A DNA stretch of 64,000 nt. It comes from Limnoperna fortunei (Eukaryota; Mollusca; Bivalvia; Mytilida; Modiolidae). Positions 9,843 through 21,800 of this stretch are shown here, one piece after another (position 1 is the stretch's first letter; every line of letters starts with the position of its first letter). Both the position numbers and the translations under genes were made by a program. Location of the stretch: assembly GCA_944474755.1 (NCBI GenBank), contig OX104117.1:78592926-78656925 (forward strand), written 5' to 3'. The notes beneath the pieces are model-generated. The model was not told the DNA's origin, did not search any database, and saw only the letters and a program-made list of their open reading frames with translations.

Positions 9843-12800
9843 CTGAAAAAAAGACAGACTATTTGAATCTAATGATGTAACTAAATATAAACTTTATGAC
9901 ATACAAAAATATATTATCATTTGATAAAACAAATCAAAAATACAAATGAGTTACCCAAACCAAAATAAAAACCATGGGTGCACTCCGGACGAGTAAGCAG
10001 TAACGTACATATATCTAAATGTAATATTAAAATCAAAGTAAAACTTATATTTTTTTTAATAATTACCTGTCTGGGTGTTGTTAAAGATCACCGTATAATT
10101 TTGTTTTTCCAAGGAGGTCGAGCTGTGTGGATGGTTTGTCAACCCGACCGTGAATGTCTCAAGCTCAGTGGTGTATTTGGGTACTATATTGTCGGAAATA
10201 GCAGCATGCGAGTCGGTGTTTGACCAGTTTGTATTTGTCTGAAGTTGTGTAGTCGTTTGTGGGAATGTATGATCTAAAATTATAGGTTGACTTATTCTAT
10301 TAACATCACTGTAAATGTATGACACTTGAAGATAACCCAAACAGATAATATGTACAAGGTATAAAATAAATTAAACCTTCACGGACTCGATTTATGTTTT
10401 GACCATTCTTGCATAGGCGTTGTTTATATCTGTTGAGATTAGTTATACAGTATGGTATCGTCTTTGCAATATTCAATGCAAAGGGTACCACTAAATAAGG
10501 TAAAGCAGTCCTCATCTTCCAATCAATTGGTTATTACTTTGATATTGACATAGCCTAAAGATTCCTTCTATCAAATTTGGACGTTTTAAGTCTGAGAATT
10601 TTCTTGATGGTTCTGTAATTTACATTCCTAGCTCCAACATAAAATATTAAATGGCACTCAATATTCTTTCACATGATCCACGAGTTCCATACTTATTTGT
10701 AACCATAATTACGTAGGTATAACCCACTTATCATTCAGTCTCACCTTCAACTTCCGAAGTACTTCGGCTTCTTACCTAACAACTGGACGCCATGATATAA
10801 CTGAAAAATTGCTGAAACTGTTTTTGTTAATTCGATGTTGTGTTAATGATGTTTAAAACCATGTTAAACATCATTTACACAAACAAACAAATAATTTTCA
10901 ATTGTTCCTACAGACAAGGAAAAAGTTCTTCATGAGGCTATAGCAAAACAGACTGCAAAGATGCGTGCTTATAAATTGTGCACACTAACATTACGCCATC
11001 TTTCAAAAACAATTACTGTTATGATAAATATGTGTACGAGCAGCGTTAAGTTTTACATAACATGCTTTACTTAGTAAAATTGGCTTTATGTTCTGTCGTA
11101 TTCACGTATGGGACAGATGCTAGAATTAACGTTTTTGTGTTTCTCAGAAGTAAAGAATGTTTACACAAAACGAATGAATAGACGCCAATCTTAATATCTC
11201 GATTGTCATGGATTGCCAGTTTTATCGAAAGTCATAGGTTTTCACCGAGTACTCTGGCTTCCTAAACCAAACAAATCTTGACGCCATGGTACATCAGCTG
11301 AAAAATTGCTGAAAGTGGCGTTTAGTATCATTCAAATAAACAACAAACGAAATCAATAATACATGCGCAAAAAAATAAACCGGAATACCACCTGTAAAAA
11401 GACAGACTATTTGAATCTAATGATGTAATAAAATATAAACTTTATGACATACAATAATATATTATCATTTGATAACAAATTCAAATCAAAGTAAAACTTA
11501 TATTTTATTTTATTTAAATAATTACCTGTCTTGGTGTTGTTTTCGACCACCTTATAATTGTGTTTTTCCATTGAGGGCGCGCTGTAAGGATAGTTTGTCA
11601 ACCCGACCGTGAATATCCCAAGTTTAGTGGTGTATTTGGGTACTATCTTGTCGGAAATAGCTGCAATGGGTTTAAAAACAAGCGAGTCGGTGTTTGACCA
11701 GTTTGTGATTGTCTGAAGTGGTGTAGTCGTCTGAGGGAATGTCTTATCTAAAATTATAGGTTGACTTATTCTATTAGCATCCCTGTAAATGCATGACACT
11801 TGAAGACAACCCTAATAGATAATATGTTTAATGTATAAAATAAATTTACCCTGTACGGATTCGATTTATGTTTTGACCATACTAGTATGTGCGTGGTTTA
11901 TTTCTGTTGAGATTTGTTACATAGTAAGGTATCGTCTTTGCAATATTCAATGCAAGGAGTACCATTGTGTAAGGTAAAGCAGTCTTAATCTTCCAATCAA
12001 TTGATTATTATATTGATATTGACATAGCCTAAAGATGCATTTTATCCACTTTGGAAGTTTTAAGTCTGAGAATTTTCTTGATGGTTCTATACTTTACTTT
12101 CCTAGCTCCAACATCAAATATTAAATGACATTTAATATTCTTTCACATAAACTACGAATTCCATACTTATTTATAACCATAATTACGTAGGCACAACCCA
12201 CTTATCATTCAGTCTCACCTTCAACTTACGAAGTACTCTGCTTCTTGCCCTACAACTGGACGCCTGTTATAGCTGAAAATTGCCGAAATTGTTTTGTAAT
12301 TAGAATGATGATTAAAACCCTGTTAAACATAATTAAAACAAAAAACAATCAATTTCCAATCATTGTTCTTACATGAAAGAAAAACGTTCTTCATGAGGTT
12401 CTAGCAAAACAGACTGCAAAGATGTTTGCTTATAAATTGTGCACACTGACATTAGGCCATCTTTCAAAAACAATTACTGTTACGATAATTATGTGTACGA
12501 GCAGCGTTAAGTTTTACATAATTAATTGCATGCTTTACGTAGTTAAATTGGCGAATTCACGTATAGGACAGAGGCTAGAATAACGTTGTATTGTTTGACA
12601 GAAGTAAAGAATGTTTACACAAAAATCATGAATAGACGCCTATCTTAATATCTCAATAGTCACGGATTGCCAGTTTTATCGAAAGTTATGGGTTTTCTCC
12701 GGGTACTCTGGCTTCATAAACCAAAAAATCTCGACGCCATTACAGCAGCTGAAAAATGGTTGAAAGTGGCGTTTAGTGTCTTTCAAATAAACAAACAAGC

Positions 12801-15800
12801 AACTAATCACTATACCCTCTCTGCAATCATTCTGTATATTGTCCGTTAGTTTAAATTTATTCCCTTTACAAATGGCAGGAAAGCTTTCACTACAAGGCAA
12901 TGGTACATAAAGCACCCTGTCGTATGCTCTTCTATCTACCATTATGCATTTCACGTTCAGTTGACCATTCATTTCATCTAAAATTTAACAAAAGTGCCTT
13001 GCATTCATGATTTCTTTATCATCACGATTTCTTGTTTGTTTTGTCTTATGTCGTATAGCGCATTGGTCAGTTGATTGTACATGCACATTGTTTGTACAAC
13101 GTTTAATCAAATTAAATAACTAGCTCTGTTGATAACAGCTCTGGATTATTAGTTTTCAAATAACTTTTTTTAAACATGAATACCTTTAATACACTATTGA
13201 TGATAACAACAACTTTATCAACTACAACATTCATTAATAACGCATCATGTAATGCTAAGTGCCCAAATAAACCGGGTCTTATAAGAGCAATTTATTTCTA
13301 TCATTTATGTTAATTATTTTCAATTATTTAATCGTACAGCAGTTTTCGGTAACGTTCTTTCCGGAAAATATTCCGGTTTGTTTAATATTATAATTCTCAG
13401 TTAATAAACACGCGTGTTTGTTTAAATTTTTACAACACATGGCAATTGATATTGATTTGGATTTACCAAGTTATATTGTTTCGTAAATTAAATACTAAAT
13501 CAGTTGTAACTGCTGATTTAATATAATCGTCAGTCTTTAAAGTTTGAATCAATTTTTGTGGGATACTTTTGATCAATTTGGAAAATTCTGCAACCAGATA
13601 CTTGGGTTTAGTATCTTTGCGAGGACTAGGTTTTGTGAAATATTACCATTTTCATCTATTATATCATTTATGAAAATTATTTTAATTTTAACACTTTATA
13701 TTTTGTGTAATACATTTATTCTCTAAATGATGTGTTGTTGCATTAGTTATCTGAAGTTCATCTCATCTTATTCTATTCATTTTCTGCGTATCTTTTTAAT
13801 TTCACACAGGCTTTTGTAATTTCTAAATATAATTCTGGTAGATAAACTCTGATATTTTAAGTCAGAATAATTAAATATCATATGGTTTGCCCCAAATTCA
13901 TTGAAGTAGAATTTTGGGACAATTGCACAGTTTAGAATATTGGTCAAATTGTGTTAGAAAATGCAAGTAGCTTTGAATACCAATATTCCAAAGAAATTCA
14001 TTCATGAAATTCCATTCTGTTAAGAGCCTGTCTACGAGAAAACCATGCAAAGTGGTCCAGGTGACACTTTTGAAAACTGTCAAATACTTATGTTTACTTA
14101 AAAGGTATATGCATAGAAAGTTGTTCAACACCCTTAAAACATTTCTGCAATGTTTCTATTTTTAGAAATGGGAATTCTATTTTTATCATTTACATAGTCA
14201 GATTTTCTTATTTTCAATCAAAAAGTATCTACTTTTTTTGGTGTCATTCTGGAAAAATGTGAATAGGTTATGTTGTCATATAATATAAAGATAATCAATA
14301 GACCACCTTTTTTAGAAATATTTGCTGAACAATTTAAAATTATAGAAATTGGCAAGAATTTTAAAAACATTCCAAATCACGAATGTAGCTTGACTGCTTA
14401 TAGTTGGCGGTCTATTGTGAACGCCTAAATTTAATTCAATTTATTAATTTCTTGTTGAACTTGAATGAAATAAATAATATATGAATGGGCTGGCTTTGCA
14501 AATAACAGGTTAAGATTTTACAGCCTTTGAAAGAGTGCCTATTTTGGTGAAGATTTGCGTGATTTTACCAGATTAAGTGATGTGTATTTGCCTTTCATTC
14601 TGACTGTTGTCAACATCTATAGGTAAATGTTGGCCAAACATAGTCTTAACACCAGCTAAATTCAATGATTCGCTATTCAAAGTTAAATTTCAATTCAAAA
14701 ATTAAATTCCTTCACTCCAAGGCCCTTCTTGGTACCCCAATGACCCCTACCTGTTTTTATGTTTTTGTTTATCTTGGCTTATAGTGGTTTGTACTTATGA
14801 CATAACACACATATTTCAATGAAAATAAGAGTTTTTTAATAATATTTATTCATACTTTAACCCAAAGTTCTGCCTCTACCTGTTTATTTAAGTCATGTCT
14901 AAAACACTAAAACTTAAAGAGAACTTATGCAGAGTTATTGTGTGTACACCAAAAATTCATATGTAAACATAATAGAGAGTACAGACAAGGGAGATAATTA
15001 CAGTAATATTTAGAAGTGGATATCTAAAGTAAAATATATATTTTTTCGAATATTATAGATAAAAATGGATTGTTCAATTAATTTTAACTGTTTCTAATTT
15101 AAATAAGTTATTTTCAAAGTATTTATGTATATAATAACAACTTTCTGACTTTGTTTAGTTAGTTTTTGTTCGAAATAAGCATGAAAATGAGTCAATATTC
15201 GGTCTCAAATTTAACCATCTTCAAGCAAAAAAAAGAACACCAACTAGTAATTTGCAAAGCTAGATAATTAAAAGCATGCAAATTAAGCCAAAGATGGACC
15301 GATTTCAGTAAATTACAGATACTTTTAGGTGTTCACTTTCAGAATATAGCTCAAGGAAACAGGGGGTCTAGTTAAATCTATTTTTTTAAGTCAATATGTC
15401 ATGTGCCTGGCACGCTGCCAATTTCTTTGTTTTTTTATTAAATTTACATTTAGACAGTTTAATAAAACTGTAAACTGTGCTTTTCAATAAGATTTATGTC
15501 AATATATATACTATATTTCTGGAGAAATGCTATAGAAAAAGGTATGGAAACAATGTTATGATGGGAAAATTTATTCTAAAAATAGAAAGCATTGATTCTA
15601 AAAATAGAACAGTCCGAAGAATTTTTTATGTGGGTTATAACTTTTTATGTGGATATCTTTCAAATACATAACACATTTTGTCACTTTAAAAAGGTTGCTA
15701 CTGGACCAAATGTTGATTATTGCATGGTTTTCTCATAGACTGGCTCTTAAATCAAAAGCTTTAGAAAAATCTAAAAATAAGATTGCCCCTTCTAAATATA

Positions 15801-18800
15801 TCTGTCTGTATGATGTATGACATCTAGTATTTGTCGTCTATTAAACCCCATATATGTATTTTTATAAACCCATTTTGGTCACCATTAACGATTTCATGTA
15901 GCACAGGTTTTTGTCTGTGTGCCAAAACATAAGCTAGAATTTTTGTATCAACATTAGAAGTGTAAAGGGTCCATAATTATCTTATAAACGAGGTTCCCCA
16001 GTTTATATAAAATGCTAATTATACCTATTTGTGTAAATTAGTTAATTGCCCTGTTTCATAGCATTTATTAAAGACTTTGAAGAAAAACTACTTTAATTTC
16101 TGCCAAAAAAATCATCTGGTCCCAGAGATGTATTTAGTTTCATCTTAAAATCAGCTTTTGTGCATTCACCATCAGTCATTTTACCTTCTAATGTATCCAT
16201 ATCATTTTATATTAAGTATGTTTCCTATTTATTTGTGATCAATATATTTCTTTATCCCTACTAAATTCGGATTTGTTAAGGTATACAACTTTTCATAATA
16301 ATCCTTTGTTCAAATTTTATTTCCCCTGTTCTTTTTTTGTCTCCCCTTTTCGGTTTCTCAATTCAGTTTTCTCATTTGCCTTGACTTTTTTTAAGATAAC
16401 AAGTATTTTGAATTTTTTGTTTCACCCAATATAATATCTTTTTCCACATCTAGATTTTTCCTCGTATTTATTTTCCACTTCAGGTTTTACATTTTTCAGT
16501 TCGCCTGTAAAAAATTATTTGAGGCTTCGCTATTTGAGTTTTGATATGATATATCTAATCGAACAAATTTATAAGAATAAGAATATCAGTTTATAACATA
16601 AAAACAATTTAAAATCTTACTACATATATCGTTTCCAGATTCTTTTTGTAACCAACGCACCACTGGAAGTCTATGTATACCAGTCCAATAAGCCTTTTTG
16701 GTCACTAATTGTGAAATTGCGTCTTTGTCTAGGTTTTTATTTTCTATTAAATTGCATCGTTCTTGTGCTATTACGAACGGGTCATGATTTGGTAACACTG
16801 TAATAACTAAAACAAAAGCATGTTTAATTCAAACGTATCTTTTTGAGCTCTTTATTGAAACGCTAAATATTTTACTACAAATTTCAGGCCAAATATTAGA
16901 CACGAATAACTAGTTGAACACTTTGTTTGTGCGAAATAAAATGCTACAATGCGATAATTACCGTCTCCCATGGGAGACGGTATACATAGTCAAATGACGA
17001 TCAGTCTTCGGAGTAAATGACTCTCTGTTACTTGATTGGGTGGTTTACTAAATCTATAAATATTTTTGTCATTTCATTTGTTTACGTCAGGATTGCGCTA
17101 GTATGTGTACTGAAATTTCGTTATATTCTTAGGTTGAATCGGGGTTGTAATCAGTATTTTAGTGTAGTAATGTTACGTTCCACATATTGACTTCTATTTG
17201 ATTCATTGCATTGGTCAGTGAACAATTATAAGGTAAATATTGTACCAAAATCTCCCTACTTTATAAAGCTGTTTTGGAAAAAAATTATATGTTCTATATC
17301 TTTATTTTCGTTAATCAGTATTTTAGTGTAGTAATGTTACGTTCCACATATTGACTTCTATTTCATTCAACGATTGGTCAGTGAACAATTAAAAGGTAAA
17401 CATTGTACCAAAATCTTCCTACTTTTTAAAGCTGTTTGGGTTATGAAAAAATTATATGTTCTGTATCTTTATTTTCGTTCTGATGTTGATGCAAATTTAA
17501 CAAAACATATTTTTACCGCTAATTTTGAACATTTGTTGTTTAGGGAGTCAACTTTTGCTTAATTATTTTTTAAAAAGCAAGTGTGAAGTGACGACAGGCA
17601 TTTAAACCTCTCAAGCACCATTGGATAATAGTTTAGCGTAAACAATGTCCTTACAAGGTACATGTACTGTACATTGTTTACCTATCCTACATATAAATTA
17701 CAAAAAAAACCAGATACTTTAATAAATCCATAAAATTTGTAATGCAGCTAAGAGACGGTTAGCTTTTTAGAAAAGCTAAACTTGTAATAAGTAAATAACA
17801 CAAGAGATTAAATACGCATTGACACAATTTCATTGACTGCCGATTTATTTTCAAATTACCTTTTAGATTTTTGTCTCTAAGTACACAGATACTTTGGTAT
17901 CTAGATGAACACTTCACAGAAGAAAATGTTATTTTCGAGTTTTCAATTTTTAACACTGAACACTGCAACTCCTGATCTTGATGACCTGTTGGAACATCAT
18001 TTCCTATAATTGGATAAAAGGGGTTTTAAAAGATTTAAACAGACAGTAAAGAATGTATTGCAAATTCTACATAGTAACATATGTTTTGTGTTAACCTGTA
18101 TTTTAAGTATATAAAATAAAGCATTAATAGTGTAAAAAAAACAAATGTATAGTAATTCAAAAACCTGAAATATGCCGATATACGTCAATAAAAGTGTTTT
18201 CCATAGACCCACACGATGTAATGTTGAAACCAGGACATTTTGCACTGCAATCGACATGTTTTGCTTCAATTAACATTTGAATCGAGTTGCCGCAGTTACA
18301 CCATATCCCCTGCAATGAAATTAAAATGACATGGAATAAAATACCCCGCATCGTTTGTCAATTAAAGAGGGTTATTGTAATTGTTAATGTTCCCCACTTG
18401 TAATAACAAATCACACATAAATACACGATGAAAAATAATGATTAGAAGTCACAGTACGACTTTGAAAATCTCTTGTATTGGTCAGAATGAAAGTTATACT
18501 AAATGTTGACGTATTTTTGTTATTGTTGTTGCGTGACAATGAAAACTATTTACCACGTTTGGTCCAGCTTACGCTCATTTTGTAGATTTAATAAATGTGT
18601 AAATTGAATTCATCACTTTATTTGTCACAGTTATTTAGCGTTTTGAAATGTGGCGTATTTTGAAATGTGATAGAGCAATTTTCTATAGTAAAGTTTGACC
18701 TAAATTACAACGGAAGTGTATGTTGGGAAGAGTTCATTGTCGTCTGTTCGAAATCCTTCGGGTAACATCGTCTGCAGTTAAGGCAAGAAAATCCTCGCGG

Positions 18801-21800
18801 TTTGTCCGAATACCACTGAACGTTACGAAAGCAGACGATCTTGTTGAAATCAACGCGAGGTCCCTGTAGAAACTCAAATGGCTGACTTCCTATGTAAAAT
18901 TCCCGTAGCAAGTGACAAGGACGATTTGAAACTTGTCAACAACAAAGGTATAATATAAAATATGGACGTGTTATCGTGTAGAAATGTTTTAAATTGGATT
19001 TTAACACTACACAGGTACAATGTGGAATAATAAAAAAAAATGCAAGCAAAACACCTAGCGCAGCGGGGCGTAACATTTAGTATAATATTATTAAGTTATG
19101 TTGTACATATTTTGTGAGTGTTTAACTATTCAGAATTCGTCGAGTGTAATAGGACCTAAACGTGAAAGAGAATCGACCATTTACCATATAAAAGCGAAAA
19201 CGAGAATAACATATATAGACAAATCTTAGTATAAACAAACACAACAACCTGAAACCAGCAACACACACCTAAACACAAACTTCAAAGAACAGATAGTTCC
19301 TGCTCAGTATTTGTACTCGTTTGCTAATGTTGCATGGTAATGGTTAAAAGTGTAAAGGAGACGAAACTAGATTACACATTATAATATATAGTTACAACTG
19401 TGCGACATATAGATCAATTGGTCTCAATGTGTAAATGAAATCGTTAAAACTTGTAGAAAGACTAAATGTAAGAGATAATTATTTCTCACCAAAAGTTTAG
19501 AAATATCTCGTGACTTCCTGTTGGGGATATTTCTCCGTCTCATGGGTGAGATAGCTTATTGTGACGTCAGTTTATTATGGCGCCATGACGTTGCGTATAC
19601 ACAAATGGCACCAAACATATTGAAGAAATGCCTAAATAATCTGCAACTCTGGTCAGAATAAGTATCAAATCACTCGTGGAAAGTCGATTAAATAAAATCT
19701 CAAACACGCGGGCAAAGTTATCTGTTTGTCAAATCCCTCGGAAGAACCTCGGGATTGACAAGATAACTTTGCCCTTGGGTTTGAGATTTTCTTGTCTTGC
19801 CTTTTCACTTGTGATAGATACTATTTATCTTTCATTTTTAATAAAAGTACAGTACAAAAGTACAAAAATTACCTTTAATGTAAAATACTGATATTTTCTG
19901 CAGTTATAGGAACATTCTGAAGGAGAGTTTGAATAGGATGGATTGGAAACTAATGCATAGCCCGAACTGTGTTTGTAACAGCCTAGAAGCAAAATAAATA
20001 CATATCAATATTGTCTTATTCATGTTTGTTATATTATTGCCCGGAATGGGTCAAAATACACCGTACACACGCTTTTACATAGTGATGGTAACATACCATA
20101 TATTAAATACGCTTTTATCTGTTGCGTGCTGTTGTTTTACTTTGTATTCTCCTGCATTCGAAAATGAATTGGTGAAATATAAGTCACTAAAATGTCATCA
20201 AAGATACCAAGATTAATAGAATTTACTACGCGAGACCCGCGTTTCGTCTAATCATGGCTCATTAGAATTAAAATAATTTTCCATTTTTCGGACAGTAAAT
20301 TTAGTCAATAACTGTCACTGAAATAATCAATGATATTACTATCAGCACCGAAGTTTGACTACTTGGCGGGTGATGCCCTCGAGGACTAACAGTCCACCAG
20401 CAGAGGCACTGACCCAGTGGTTGCAAAACAAATGTCATCAAAGATACCAAGATCAATAGAATTTACTTCAGACCCGCGTTTCGTCTAATCAACTCATTCG
20501 AGGCGCTATAACCCAAACAGTTGCAAGTAAAGATGTTATTAATGTTTCAACTTAAGAATACAAAAAGAGAAAAAAATCCTTTATTAATGACAGTACAAAG
20601 GCTTTGACAAGAGTTTGGTATATACATATAACTCCAAAAAGTTTGCAATCAGCTTTTGTCATGTAGTCTTAAACTACTACATTTACTTGTCTTATAAAGA
20701 TATAAATTGTTGCACAAGATCGTCTGAATGTACTGTCTTATTCATAAGTGGTACGTATTCAACACGTTTAAGGACGTTTAAATAGCTACCCATAATCTAG
20801 TGCTACAGTTATGGATGATCATATTTACATAGCACATTGTGTACATGTAATTGTAGGACACACAAAATGAACGTAATAATTTGCCTATCCAATCTCCATA
20901 GGTTATATTCCCAATTTGATGTAGTGTTTGTTTACATGTTCTTGTTTGCTTCTTCGCCTCATCTGGCTTGCAAATTGATCAAACGTCATTTGACTCTTTC
21001 GTGAGTACGGTAACGATTACATATGTTATTTGTATTGTTATTGTTTAGTTATCAAATTTCCTCGGAGGAGCAATAAAAAACGTTCGCATAGATATCGGAT
21101 ATATCCGTACATAAATACATCTTTAATTGCGTGTTCTTCGTTAAATTAGTGTATTAAATGTCAATCTAGTTTGCAACCTTAACTTTACGTTTATATACCT
21201 GCATGCACCATCCATGGTGTGTTCAGATAAAGCGCTCCAGCCCATGCCCTATATCTATGTCCTATGAAACCACCAGCTTCAGTCCGATCTGCTAAATTGC
21301 ACTCATTGAAGCTTTCAAACCAAGTCATGTGTTTGTCGGTTATTCTTAGAGTGTTGACTTTGTATGTAAAAAATCAAGAACAACATATGGTATTGCAAGT
21401 ACCAAAAATGGTACAACTGTTTAGACTATGTTTGTTTGTTTGTTTGAATGATGTTTAACCCCACTTTCAGCAATTTTTCAGCTATTTCATGGCGTCCAGT
21501 TTTTATTGGGGGAGGAAGCCGGATTACCAGGAGAGAACCCCGACTCTTTGGTAGGAAAACTGGCAATCCTTGTTAATTAAGATTGGAGTCGAGTACACCC
21601 TGCCCGCAGTGAGACTCGAACCCGCAACCTCAGTGTTGACAGACCACGTGATCATCAGTAGACGAATCCAGACTATGTAACTAATCAAGAACAACATACA
21701 TGTATGGTACAATATTGCAAGTACCAAAAATGGTACATCTGTCGAGACAATGTAAATATGTGTTCAAAATGCTGTACCATTTGAGATATATTTTTTATTT

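Larger units (their letters stand above)
9795..12800. repeat. Tandem duplication of ~1.46 kb spanning stalk exon and SINE
   Basis: Copy 1 (about 9795-11348) and copy 2 (about 11349-12800) share the start of the membrane exon, the stalk exon, long intron sequence (for example 'cagcgttaagttttacataa' at 11040 and 12501) and a SINE end (11205-11348 and 12660-12796). The right breakpoint sits about 20 bases from the donor of the CTLD2 second-half exon. A third, older copy of the stalk part lies at 4440-4920. Confidence 0.8.

Noticed and set aside
18705..18911. 68-codon minus-strand frame with several cysteines
   Set aside because: It has no acceptor or phase fit with the flanking WSC exons, and its cysteines do not match any domain here. 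The plus strand offers a slightly better reading.
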